49,885 nucleotides of DNA from Planctomycetota bacterium (lineage in GTDB: Bacteria > Planctomycetota > Planctomycetia > Pirellulales > UBA1268). The notes beneath the pieces are model-generated. The model worked only from the letters and a program-made list of their open reading frames with translations, had not been told where the DNA came from and made no database searches. Position numbers and translations under genes: made by a program. The first letter of the stretch is position 1. The number at the start of each line of letters is the position of its first letter. Positions 18,831-27,490 of this stretch are shown piece by piece. The stretch covers positions 1-49,885 of the forward strand of contig JABAAH010000001.1 of assembly GCA_014238855.1 (NCBI GenBank). The letters run 5' to 3'.

Positions 18831-20705
18831 TTAAACAGCGCTTTTTGAAGTTACTAAGTCATCTACTGCTTGCTGGGGCACAGCAAGATCTAGAAGGAAT
18901 TCCAGAACCTCTCGCAATCTCGAGTATTGACAGTCCTTAATCGCATCAGCGGCCAGTTTCCTTTCGACCGCAACGATTTTCGCAGCTTTTTTGAACACGC
19001 CGGCCTGTCCATACAACCGCCTTGCTGTCTGTACGGGCGAGCAAGCTTTGCCGACAGAACTTTCTTTGACAGAACACGCTTTTCGCAATTGTAATAATTC
19101 CAACCGGCCGACTTCATCTGAATTTTCAAGTGCGAGTGCCCACATTACTGTCGGTCGACCACCTAGAATATCACCTGCGACTCTCCTATCGTTTTCAAGA
19201 TCACCCTGCCAATCTTTCAAATCATTCAACACCTGAAACCCTGTCCCAACGTGCAAGGCATACTGACTTACGGAAAGGGCATCAGCAGGCTGAAGCCCAG
19301 CGAGACGGATGCCCATTGCTACCGCAGCTTCAAACGCCGGGGAGGTCTTCAGACCATAGATTTCAAGACATTCGGCGGAAGTCACATCCTCATCTATATC
19401 CCGCCACCATAATTCAGCGCCTTGGCCTCGCGATAATCTCACATGGGCATCAGAGAGGATCGTGAGCAGGTCACTCCGAACACTCGGTGAACCATCTAAT
19501 CCAGCAATTAAACGGTATCCGGCACCTACAAGAAAATCACCGATATTGATAGCGGCTGGAATACCATGCTCGAGATGCACTGTAGGCTTCCCATAACGAG
19601 TTGTGTCACCATCCTCAATATCGTCGTGTACGAGAGACGCCTTGTGAAAAATTTCAATGGAAACCGCAGCGGCTCTCGCCGTGTCGCGGCTGACAAAAAC
19701 AGGCACGTGTTCATTTCCCTCTTCGCGCAGATCAGCGCACACTGCATCATAAGCAGCGAGCGTCACGAACGGACGAAGGAACTTACCGCCGCGGCCTAAA
19801 AATTCACCCGCAAGCCGACCAGTCACGTCAAGTGAATTGCCTGTGTCAGGTTTGTGTTCGCCATTGAATTTCACAGCAGAGCCAAATCCGTCTCCAAGAC
19901 GATACTGCGTCGCAAGTTTACTGATTGATTCACCTGAAAAAAGCTCAGAGGCCTCACGGAGTAAGGGAAGATAGTCGCCGACGGGACCGGATGTTCCACC
20001 TGCTACTCCAAGTAAACTGAGCACCCATTCAACATCAATGCCAGCATTCAGAAGACCTTGATTACATGTCAGTGTTTTGCCTTCCGAGCAGCCCCTTCTC
20101 TGAAATGGTACTGCGGCAACTGGGAATGCAAAAGCCGGAAGCATTCCAAATGCCTTTTCGAGGTCATGTAATTCTGCGACACCAAGTATGCCTTGATATT
20201 GGCCCGTTAAAAGGCTTCCTATTGCCGCCACGGCGCCTCTGCTGGATTCAACAACCCATCCACTGTCATGCGCAGCGGACCAAATGGTACTAATGCCACA
20301 ACTCGGCCCACAAACCACGGGACAACTTTCATCCGTCACTGATTCTTTTGCAGTTGGACAGTCCGGTAGTAGCAATAATCGCTGACCTGCAGCAGTAGAT
20401 GCAATCTGGTACCGCCACACCTCCGAAAGAATCGTGACCATTGTCCAGCCAACAAACGATGTATCGGCCTGTGCTCTCTCAACAAGATCCGCAGCTTTCT
20501 TACGCAAGCCATCACGCGATTTCACCTCTGCCGGCAACCCCTCACACGACCAGGACGCAACCATATCCGAAGACAAGGCTCTCAATCGCTCACGCATAGC
20601 TTTACTAGGCGGCACCCGCTCGACAGCCACGTCTGCGTTAGCTGGTGTGGGTACATTCTGTTTTGATCGGAGTTGGTTCTCCGGCTGACCCACGGTGGAC
20701 GGCAT
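18831..20705 (-). CDS. DUF116-polyprenyl synthase fusion protein
   Basis: 624 residues. Residues about 90-225 resemble DUF116: LLLLPDC (Cys116), CPVVCGPSC (Cys128, 132, 136), an ILGVAELHDLE segment and VAAVPFQRRGC (Cys206). Residues about 295-620 are a trans-isoprenyl diphosphate synthase with GGKFLRP, the first aspartate motif DDIED (360-364) and second motif NDLKDWQGD, where the first Asp is Asn. The residue five places before DDIED is Ala, as in long-chain synthases, so the product may exceed C15. The ATG at 20705 has AGGAG 7 bases ahead. Neighbours are a chorismate-lyase-like gene downstream and a HemN-like gene upstream on the same strand. Confidence 0.8.
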   Translation of the reverse strand: MPSTVGQPENQLRSKQNVPTPANADVAVERVPPSKAMRERLRALSSDMVASWSCEGLPAEVKSRDGLRKKAADLVERAQADTSFVGWTMVTILSEVWRYQIASTAAGQRLLLLPDCPTAKESVTDESCPVVCGPSCGISTIWSAAHDSGWVVESSRGAVAAIGSLLTGQYQGILGVAELHDLEKAFGMLPAFAFPVAAVPFQRRGCSEGKTLTCNQGLLNAGIDVEWVLSLLGVAGGTSGPVGDYLPLLREASELFSGESISKLATQYRLGDGFGSAVKFNGEHKPDTGNSLDVTGRLAGEFLGRGGKFLRPFVTLAAYDAVCADLREEGNEHVPVFVSRDTARAAAVSIEIFHKASLVHDDIEDGDTTRYGKPTVHLEHGIPAAINIGDFLVGAGYRLIAGLDGSPSVRSDLLTILSDAHVRLSRGQGAELWWRDIDEDVTSAECLEIYGLKTSPAFEAAVAMGIRLAGLQPADALSVSQYALHVGTGFQVLNDLKDWQGDLENDRRVAGDILGGRPTVMWALALENSDEVGRLELLQLRKACSVKESSVGKACSPVQTARRLYGQAGVFKKAAKIVAVERKLAADAIKDCQYSRLREVLEFLLDLAVPQQAVDDLVTSKSAV

Positions 20706-20905
20706 TGAAAACTCCTGTGGACGTCGTTTTTTCATTAACCGCAGACACCTCGAAAGAGTAACGCCACTGAATTTTTCAAAAAGTAGCCTCAAAGTCCTCA
20801 AAATAATCGTTTTGCAAGGACACCGTGAGCGAGAACGCACCCTAAAAGCACGTTTTCTGTCTTGAATTCTAACCGAAGCGACAACTCAGATGCCATATCT
20901 CGCTT

Positions 20906-22183
20906 TTACTTGTCAAAAAAATGGTGGAGTAGCGAGTCCACTTGAAGCAATCCCTGCCGCGTCAGCGTGGGAAAATCATTCGTTTCGATTGGTTCGAAAA
21001 ATCCTTTTTCACCCAAATCGCTCCACACTCCAGCCCACTCAATAAGTGGGTCTATACCGTATTTCGTACAGAGGCGGGCTGTGTCAACTGAGCCTTTTTT
21101 GAGACCAAGCACGAGTTCCCGAATGAGCAACTCTCGTGATTCTGCAACGAAGCCACGTCCAAGTGGTAATTGATCAGCATCAATAGCTGCCAGATAGTCA
21201 TCCCAGTGAGTCTTGTTCTGATAATGTATTCCTGAGAGATGCCCAAAACTCGCGACACCAATCGCAACGAGATCACTACCCTCCCATAACATATCACGAT
21301 ACCGAAATTTCACGTTTTTTGAGTCTCGAACTAATGTGTATGCACTTGATATCGAGTAGCCCGCTTCGACAAAGCGATTGAAGGCCCAGTCAACCCAAGC
21401 ACGTTTGGTAGGCCAGTCAGCCACTGAAACAGCCTCTCCATTGTCTTTACTACTTTTAACAAAGACAGTGTTATACGGCAGCTCCATCTGATAAATCGTC
21501 AGACTATCAGGAGCCAGTTTGAGTGCTGTTTCAACTGTTTTCTGCCAGGACTCCGTTGTCTCTCCGACCATGCCTGCAATAAGATCAATATTGGTGCTTG
21601 GAAAGCCCGCGTTTTGAATCCATTCCCATGCACGAAAAATCTCATTCGAAAGATGCGCGCGTCCATTCGTCTCCAAAATAGTATCATCAAAATTTTCAAC
21701 ACCCAGAGAAACGCGGGTGACGCCTAACTGTTTAAGCGCCGTGACCTTTGGCTCAGACAGTGTTCCCGGCTCGCATTCGAAAGTGACTTCTTCGGCTTCG
21801 TTCCAACCAAAACTTTCGTGCAGACCACCAACGAGTCGCTGGAGTTGCTTGACACTGAGAAATGATGGCGTGCCACCACCAAAATAAACATACTTCAAGA
21901 CGCGGCCCTGAATAGCTTTCTGTTCAGCAACGAGGCGGGCCTCATGGATCACTGCGTTGGAGTATCGCTCAACATCAGTTGCTGAAACGTCAGTATACAC
22001 ACGGAAATAACAGAACTTACATCGTTTCCTACAGAACGGGATGTGAAGATACAGTCCTAGATCCGCATCGGTGGCAACCGCATCGAATGCGCTCACTACG
22101 TGCGGAACAGCATTCTCATCCCAACGATCAAATGGCGGATAATTGGCGACGAAATAGCTACCCGGTTCTGTTGTTTCAGCCAT
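20906..22183 (-). CDS. HemN/HemW-like radical SAM protein
   Basis: 425 residues. The radical SAM cluster motif is CRKRCKFCYF (Cys51, Cys55, Cys58), preceded by LGLYLHIPF as in coproporphyrinogen oxidase relatives; YVYFGGGTPSFL and IDLIAGMVGET are further family motifs. A HemN-C-like region follows to the end. HemN oxidises coproporphyrinogen III and HemW handles haem; here the residue after the third Cys is Tyr-Phe rather than Asp-Phe or Ala-Cys, so neither role is secure. It lies 200 bases upstream of the DUF116-prenyl synthase gene on the same strand. Confidence 0.82.
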   Translation of the reverse strand: MAETTEPGSYFVANYPPFDRWDENAVPHVVSAFDAVATDADLGLYLHIPFCRKRCKFCYFRVYTDVSATDVERYSNAVIHEARLVAEQKAIQGRVLKYVYFGGGTPSFLSVKQLQRLVGGLHESFGWNEAEEVTFECEPGTLSEPKVTALKQLGVTRVSLGVENFDDTILETNGRAHLSNEIFRAWEWIQNAGFPSTNIDLIAGMVGETTESWQKTVETALKLAPDSLTIYQMELPYNTVFVKSSKDNGEAVSVADWPTKRAWVDWAFNRFVEAGYSISSAYTLVRDSKNVKFRYRDMLWEGSDLVAIGVASFGHLSGIHYQNKTHWDDYLAAIDADQLPLGRGFVAESRELLIRELVLGLKKGSVDTARLCTKYGIDPLIEWAGVWSDLGEKGFFEPIETNDFPTLTRQGLLQVDSLLHHFFDK

Positions 22184-22232
22184 AAGTACTTTTCCAGACG
22201 TAACAGAGAATTATTTTGTGACGTGGGCCACT

Positions 22233-23249
22233 CTACATACCTCGCGCCGCGAGGAGATCACTAAAATCTCTGAGGTGATATTTTACCGAAGTTTTGTCAA
22301 GAAGTCCGCAGAGACTTCGTACTGCGATTCCCATACCGTCGGGACCGCTTGTGCCTCCGAACTGACCACCGCCTCGCACATGTGGCTCAAGATCAAGAAA
22401 GACACCTGGAATTCCACGACGTTTGAGACGGCGAGTTAGTCCAGGAAGCATTCCTTTAAGATCTTGCAGGATCTTCTCATGCCCCCCCGCGCCACAATCA
22501 GCGGGCACAAAATAAGCAAGCATATCCTCGTCAACATGCTTGCCTCGCATGGACGATGTTACCTTTCGATAGTCTTTAATATGAACCCACCCAAGACCGG
22601 GCTTCATGGCTTTCCATTGATTGAATATCTGTTGCGTTGAAAAGCCTTGGACAAGCAAATTGGCCGCATCAAAAACAAGCACTAACGCTGGATGATTGAC
22701 ACGACGATGAATCTCAGCAAGCAGGTCACCATTCTGCCCCACCAAATTCGCCTCAACTTCTAGGCCAAATGTGAGATCTGATCGGTGACAAGCTTCGGCA
22801 ATCTGACCAATCTGGTCAACAGCCTGTTCCAAATACACTTCTGGAGATTCGCCTTTGGGAGGATAAAAAGAAAAACCTCGAATAAGTTTTGTCTCAAACG
22901 CATGTGCCCGATCACACGCTTTCGCTACATCCTTCTGTAGGTATTTTTTAAAAGGAACATATTGATTCTTTGTTCCGTCACGTTTATCAATTAATTTCAC
23001 CTTTCCAATTGGTGAAGCAATGGAAGCAACGTTAAGACCATACTTATCTTCTAAGTGCCGCACCTTCTGGATTTCACTTTTCGTCAAATCCATTACATTT
23101 TTTATCCCTTTGCCCACGTCGATGAAGCGCAAACTGTAATATTCAAGACCAACCGCCGCCATCGCGGTAAATTGTTCTACAGCCGTTAAATCGAAAGCAG
23201 ACTCGTCAGCAAGTGCTGAAAGAAGAACGTGACTAGATGATCGAGACAT
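22233..23249 (-). CDS. Sugar phosphate isomerase/epimerase-like TIM-barrel protein
   Basis: 338 residues, xylose-isomerase-like TIM barrel. Metal-site candidates are GLEVEAN (Glu), LVFDAANLL (Asp), WVHIKDYR (His, Asp) and FLDLEPH (Glu). This family isomerises or epimerises sugars and inositols, and planctomycetes have many copies; the substrate is unknown. The segment HVRGGGQFGGTSGPDG near the C-terminus is glycine-rich. The start at 23249 has AGGA only 13 bases ahead, so a weak ribosome binding site. It lies between the radical SAM gene and queF, all leftward. Confidence 0.8.
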   Translation of the reverse strand: MSRSSSHVLLSALADESAFDLTAVEQFTAMAAVGLEYYSLRFIDVGKGIKNVMDLTKSEIQKVRHLEDKYGLNVASIASPIGKVKLIDKRDGTKNQYVPFKKYLQKDVAKACDRAHAFETKLIRGFSFYPPKGESPEVYLEQAVDQIGQIAEACHRSDLTFGLEVEANLVGQNGDLLAEIHRRVNHPALVLVFDAANLLVQGFSTQQIFNQWKAMKPGLGWVHIKDYRKVTSSMRGKHVDEDMLAYFVPADCGAGGHEKILQDLKGMLPGLTRRLKRRGIPGVFLDLEPHVRGGGQFGGTSGPDGMGIAVRSLCGLLDKTSVKYHLRDFSDLLAARGM

Positions 23250-23323
23250 TGCAGAAAAATATCCTGTAGGACAAATGAAAAACGTTTTAAGATATTAACC
23301 CGCAGCAGTTACACATTGCGAAA

Positions 23324-23725
23324 TCATTTGGCTGCTGCAAGATGCTGCCCCTCAGGCTCAGAGATAGTGATGCACGACGATATACCACCCCGAGGGGTAA
23401 ATTGAGCAACGAGTGTAAATTGCTTCGGTTCAAGAATGCCTACAAGGTCTTCGACAATTTGATTACTCACATTTTCATAAAAGATTCCCGCATTCCTATA
23501 CGCCTGAAGGTATAATTTCAGACTCTTTAACTCAACACAACGGTTGTTTGCAATATAACGAAATGTGAGTGTCCCAAAGTCAGGCTGACCTGTTTTTGGA
23601 CACACGGAGGTAAATTCTGGACAAACGATTTCTATAAGATAATCACGTTCAGGGAATTGATTCTCAAAGGTCTCAAGCAGGTCCTGAGATGGCTTCGGAG
23701 AAAGTGTTGTGTTTAAGGTATTCAT
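23324..23725 (-). CDS. queF: PreQ1 synthase QueF (NADPH-dependent nitrile reductase)
   Basis: 133 residues, the short (B. subtilis-type) form. The motif [16 protein letters not shown] holds the catalytic Cys42 and Asp49, and the [18 protein letters not shown] helix follows. QueF reduces 7-cyano-7-deazaguanine (preQ0) to preQ1 for queuosine in tRNA. It is divergent from queC with only 15 bases between the start codons, which leaves no room for an ordinary divergent promoter or a preQ1 riboswitch there. No Shine-Dalgarno sequence is seen ahead of its ATG. Confidence 0.95.
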   Translation of the reverse strand: MNTLNTTLSPKPSQDLLETFENQFPERDYLIEIVCPEFTSVCPKTGQPDFGTLTFRYIANNRCVELKSLKLYLQAYRNAGIFYENVSNQIVEDLVGILEPKQFTLVAQFTPRGGISSCITISEPEGQHLAAAK

Positions 23726-23740
23726 AGAAGGGATTGTGCC

Positions 23741-24484
23741 ATGAACAAAGCAGCACGAAAAGGCAGGGCTATAGTTCTCCTTTCAGGCGGGCTTGATTCG
23801 GCAACAGCTGCAGCATGGGCGATCTCCGAAGGGTACTCCGTGACAGCAATTTCATTCGACTATGGCCAGCGGCACCGCATCGAATTGTGTGCCGCTCGTG
23901 ATGTGGCAAAGTCTTTGGGAATTCATGATCACGTCACACTTAAAATTGATTTGGCTTCATTCGGGGGAAGTGCGCTTGTTGATTTTTCTATTGCAGTGCC
24001 AAAAAACAGATGCGAAAAAATCAGAAGTAATGAAATTCCTCCGACCTACGTGCCCGCCCGCAACACAGTATTCCTATCACTCGCTCTGGCGCTTGCCGAG
24101 ACACGTAATGCTTCATCACTCGTTCTTGGCGTGAATTCTGTCGACTATAGTGGATACCCAGATTGCAGGCCAGAATACCTTGAAGCATTTAAGACACTCG
24201 CCAACCTAGCAACAAAACTAGGAGTCGAGGGCACTACATTTGAAATACTGGCACCACTGGTTTCACTTACGAAGCCCGAAATCATTCGCCTAGGGATCTC
24301 GTTTCACCTTGACTACGGGCTCACTACAAGCTGTTACGACCCAATGAATAATGGTGCACCTTGTGGCGAATGTGATTCGTGCTTAATCCGTGCAGCTGGA
24401 TTTAAAGCCGTGAATCGGCCCGACCCACGAACACTCGCCTTCATGCCCCAACAAGAGGAACAAACCCGTGGTTCAGATTGCTGA
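23741..24484 (+). CDS. queC: 7-cyano-7-deazaguanine synthase QueC
   Basis: 247 residues. The PP-loop SGGLDSATA is at residues 15-23. The zinc site near the C-terminus is SCYD...PCGECDSC. QueC converts 7-carboxy-7-deazaguanine to preQ0 with ATP and ammonia. The ATG follows GAAGGG by 7 bases. It overlaps queE by 17 bases, so the two are co-transcribed and probably translationally coupled. Confidence 0.95.
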   Translation: MNKAARKGRAIVLLSGGLDSATAAAWAISEGYSVTAISFDYGQRHRIELCAARDVAKSLGIHDHVTLKIDLASFGGSALVDFSIAVPKNRCEKIRSNEIPPTYVPARNTVFLSLALALAETRNASSLVLGVNSVDYSGYPDCRPEYLEAFKTLANLATKLGVEGTTFEILAPLVSLTKPEIIRLGISFHLDYGLTTSCYDPMNNGAPCGECDSCLIRAAGFKAVNRPDPRTLAFMPQQEEQTRGSDC

Positions 24485-25169
24485 GGTGTACTCATCACTG
24501 CAGGGTGAGGGTCGACTTGCGGGAACACCAAGTGTCTTTGTACGGACAAGTGGATGTAACCTCCGCTGCTCATGGTGCGATACACCTTTTACATCTTGGA
24601 ACCCAACCGGGACAAATCGAAGTGTCACCGATGTAGTTGAAGAAGTGCTTAATCACAGGCTTAAGCACGTTGTCATTACTGGGGGCGAGCCTCTTCTCTC
24701 ACCGGAGATCAATCTCCTTTGTAGCCGACTCAAAGAAAGCAAACAGCACATCACAATTGAGACAGCAGCTACCGTGATACCAGACGACGGACCACCAGCA
24801 GCGAACCTCATGTCTCTGAGCCCAAAATTACAGTCTTCGACGCCCGCTCCTGAAACCGGATGGCAGCGACGACATGAAGATCGCCGTCGTCGTGATGACA
24901 TTATTCAGCGTCTGCGTGCCACGCCGAGCCAAATCAAATTCGTTATTGATTCACCCGCTGACCTTGATGAAGCACTCTTATGGCTGGGGGAACTCGGTAT
25001 TCGTCCTCGATCGAGTGAAGCACGTCATGTTTACCTCATGCCTCAAGGGGTTACGCTTGCACAGCTTCAAAAAGAAACCGATTGGCTATATTTGGCATGC
25101 GAAAGCCTTGGGTTCCAGTTTTGCCAAAGACACCATATTTCTTGGTTTGGCAATACCCGAGGAACATAA
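24468..25169 (+). CDS. queE: 7-carboxy-7-deazaguanine synthase QueE (radical SAM)
   Basis: 233 residues, GTG start inside queC. The cluster motif CNLRCSWC (Cys30, Cys34, Cys37) follows SLQGEGRLAGTPSVFVRT, the standard QueE opening, and VITGGEPLL is the SAM-contacting strand. QueE rearranges 6-carboxytetrahydropterin to the deazaguanine. QueD, which makes its substrate, is not in this window. Convergent with the duplicated membrane protein gene. Confidence 0.93.
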   Translation: MVQIAEVYSSLQGEGRLAGTPSVFVRTSGCNLRCSWCDTPFTSWNPTGTNRSVTDVVEEVLNHRLKHVVITGGEPLLSPEINLLCSRLKESKQHITIETAATVIPDDGPPAANLMSLSPKLQSSTPAPETGWQRRHEDRRRRDDIIQRLRATPSQIKFVIDSPADLDEALLWLGELGIRPRSSEARHVYLMPQGVTLAQLQKETDWLYLACESLGFQFCQRHHISWFGNTRGT

Positions 25170-25242
25170 AGTTGCTTCGGATCAATATGTAACCCACGAA
25201 CTATGCGTAACCCACACCAGATGGCACCGCATAACTACTTAG

Positions 25243-26286
25243 CTAAGCAATCTTTGGTGGTGCCTGTCCACGTGGACCAAACGTTAGCACCGTTGCCGCG
25301 CCAACTCCAACGATGAGAATCCCTGCAAGAAAGAATGGACTGAGGGCAGATGTCGGAGTGTGCGAAAGACTCAATGTAGTCAACGTGTTAATCACTGGTG
25401 CACAACCAAATACTACAGGCATAACAGTAAACGGCTTACCCCCGCAGGCGAAGGCCAGGATTGTTCCCAGAGCACCGATTGCACCAAGTGAACCGGCAGC
25501 TGTACTCCAGGCAATACCAACAAGACTCCAACTACCCTTATCACCGAGAGGCTGGAGGAGCGCCAGTGGCACGAGTACAGCAATCAAAAAATACGCTATC
25601 CCAATGCAGATCAATGGCCGAAAACGACTGCCCCCCATCGCGGCCTGACCTTTATGCAACACCGGCCCATAGACTCCCCAACTCAGAAGTGCGAGACAAA
25701 CTGCTAGAAGTATTTCAATAAAATGCTCCGCTTTTTTTTCTACACCATCTGTGTCACCAGCCCCGGCTGTGTCACCAGCCCCGGACTCAACTGCCGCAGC
25801 AACCGATGGTGGGTTAGGCTTGGCATGTGCTTGTGGCTTGAAGATTAGTACTGTGACAGCGCCAGTAATGACGAGAATTAAGCCAGCAAGAAAAGGTGCT
25901 TTGAGCTGATAGAACGATTTGTTGAGATACGCGCTCATAAGCGTGTTCACAACAGGCGCTCCTCCAAAGACTAGCGGCATGACATAGATCGGATTGCCAC
26001 CAGCAGTGAGCGCGAGAATGACTCCGAGTGCACCAAGTGACCCTGCTACTCCTGCAAACATGCTCCATAGCACACCAGTTGATGTCCAGCTTCCTTTCTC
26101 CCCCCCTCGCAACAGCAATGCCACCGGCGCTATGACAGCAATCAGGAAGTATGCGAGTCCAACGCAAACAAAGGGCCGCAATGCTGATTGCATCGCATCT
26201 CGTCCGAAATGGAGGACTGGTCCGTACACGCCCCAACAGATAGCTGTCAAAGCGATGGCTGCGAGCATTCCAAACACATGAGTCAT
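25243..26286 (-). CDS. Internally duplicated ten-helix-type membrane protein (DMT-like)
   Basis: 347 residues, very hydrophobic. Two halves repeat each other: CWGVYGPVLHFGRDAM against SWGVYGPVLHKGQAAM, then GLAYFLIAVIAPVALL against GIAYFLIAVLVPLALL, and VMPLVFGGAPVVNTL against VMPVVFGCAPVINTL. Each half carries about five helices. The halves are joined by a soluble linker (residues about 150-190) rich in Pro, Ala and GAGDT. The plan resembles drug/metabolite-type transporters with two five-helix repeats, but I do not recognise the family. GGAG precedes the ATG. Last gene of a leftward envelope run. Confidence 0.75.
   Translation of the reverse strand: MTHVFGMLAAIALTAICWGVYGPVLHFGRDAMQSALRPFVCVGLAYFLIAVIAPVALLLRGGEKGSWTSTGVLWSMFAGVAGSLGALGVILALTAGGNPIYVMPLVFGGAPVVNTLMSAYLNKSFYQLKAPFLAGLILVITGAVTVLIFKPQAHAKPNPPSVAAAVESGAGDTAGAGDTDGVEKKAEHFIEILLAVCLALLSWGVYGPVLHKGQAAMGGSRFRPLICIGIAYFLIAVLVPLALLQPLGDKGSWSLVGIAWSTAAGSLGAIGALGTILAFACGGKPFTVMPVVFGCAPVINTLTTLSLSHTPTSALSPFFLAGILIVGVGAATVLTFGPRGQAPPKIA
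25749..25784. repeat. 18-bp in-frame tandem duplication
   Basis: CTGTGTCACCAGCCCCGG occurs twice head to tail (25749-25766, 25767-25784) in the linker of the duplicated membrane protein. It adds six codons, giving GAGDTAGAGDTD, so the reading frame is kept. Confidence 0.9.
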
Positions 26287-26306
26287 TCAAGATTCTCCAA
26301 ATTTGA

Positions 26307-27383
26307 TCAGTGGGCTATGCCCTTACGTGAAACTCGATTGAGCAGATCACGTGTTGCACGTGCTACATCATGAACCGAAAGCTCTACCATACAGTCATGA
26401 TGCTCAAGTGGACAGGTGCGTTGCCCACACGGTGAACATGGCAGTTCTTTTCGTAATTCTACAAGATTTTCCTGGTCTGACCTGCCAAGCCGTGGATCCA
26501 TGGGACCCAGAAGAACCACAGTTGGCGTCCGAAATGCAGCGGCAATATGCCGAGGGCCACTATCCGTACTAATCACGACTGATGCGCGACGCAACAATGC
26601 CTTGGATAATCCGAAAGGCAGTTGCTTCACATCGGCAAGACTCCGGACCCTTGGGTCATGAAGTGATGATTCGATCACACGAGCTTCATCACGATCACCT
26701 GGTCCACAGTGCACAATAATCCGAGCATTTGGATAAGACTCAAGCAACTCTCTTGCAAGAGAAATAAACTTCTTTTCCCCCCACGATCGAGCTGGTCCGA
26801 ACGCTGAATTGTCATTGAACACAAACAGTGGACGAGTTTCACTACTCGTCCAACCCTCAAAGAATCCACTAAGTAGTAAATTCAGGTTAGATTCATCTTC
26901 CGACAGCGTGGCTAACTCAAGCTCCAACGGTTGCCGGGGAACACCTATTCGTTCCGCAAGATCCATTGAATGTTGTGCTGTAGACATTGGAACCACGTGC
27001 CAACCATGGCGAACGGGAATAATAGGATCAGTGAGCAGAAATCTTCTACCATGGCGGGCATATCCAACCCGCTTCTTACATCCACCCCACCATGCGAGGG
27101 CCGCTGACGAAAGAGAATTCGGTACAAGCAGCGCTATATCCGGACGATCAAACGATAGTCTTGCTGCCGCCCGCTGAAATCGGGACTCAGGGTTTTTACC
27201 GTGACGATCGTATGCGATGAATTGATCAAACCATTCTGTTCCAGCCAAAAGATCTTGAAATAATGGCTTTACAACTGCAGTGAGTTTAGCATCACGACCA
27301 AAATGCTGCCTTACTGCACGAATCATAGGTGTTGTCATGACAAGATCACCAACCCATCGCGGTAATATTATTGCAATATGCAT
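26307..27383 (-). CDS. Glycosyltransferase family 9 (heptosyltransferase-like)
   Basis: 358 residues. The N-terminus IAIILPRWVGDLVMTTPMI is the usual GT9 opening, and ISTDSGPRHIAAAFRTPTVVLLGP is split across the nucleotide-sugar site; a cysteine-rich tail, PCSPCGQRTCPLEHHDCM, is common in LPS heptosyltransferase II. It probably adds a heptose or similar sugar to a lipopolysaccharide core at the inner-membrane face. I start it at the ATG at 27383, which matches the family N-terminus; an ATG at 27413 is in frame. It lies downstream of the ABC exporter genes and 20 bases before the duplicated membrane protein gene. Confidence 0.87.
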   Translation of the reverse strand: MHIAIILPRWVGDLVMTTPMIRAVRQHFGRDAKLTAVVKPLFQDLLAGTEWFDQFIAYDRHGKNPESRFQRAAARLSFDRPDIALLVPNSLSSAALAWWGGCKKRVGYARHGRRFLLTDPIIPVRHGWHVVPMSTAQHSMDLAERIGVPRQPLELELATLSEDESNLNLLLSGFFEGWTSSETRPLFVFNDNSAFGPARSWGEKKFISLARELLESYPNARIIVHCGPGDRDEARVIESSLHDPRVRSLADVKQLPFGLSKALLRRASVVISTDSGPRHIAAAFRTPTVVLLGPMDPRLGRSDQENLVELRKELPCSPCGQRTCPLEHHDCMVELSVHDVARATRDLLNRVSRKGIAH

Positions 27384-27490
27384 CGTTACAGATCGCTTGT
27401 CATCCGCACTCATGAATAGAATTTTTCACAGACTTTCCAAACCAACCCTACCGCCTATCACGCTCACGGTGCAAACACAGTTCAAAATTG

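Noticed and set aside
23726-23740. PreQ1 riboswitch ahead of queF or queC
   Set aside because: Only 15 bases separate the two start codons, too short for such an element.
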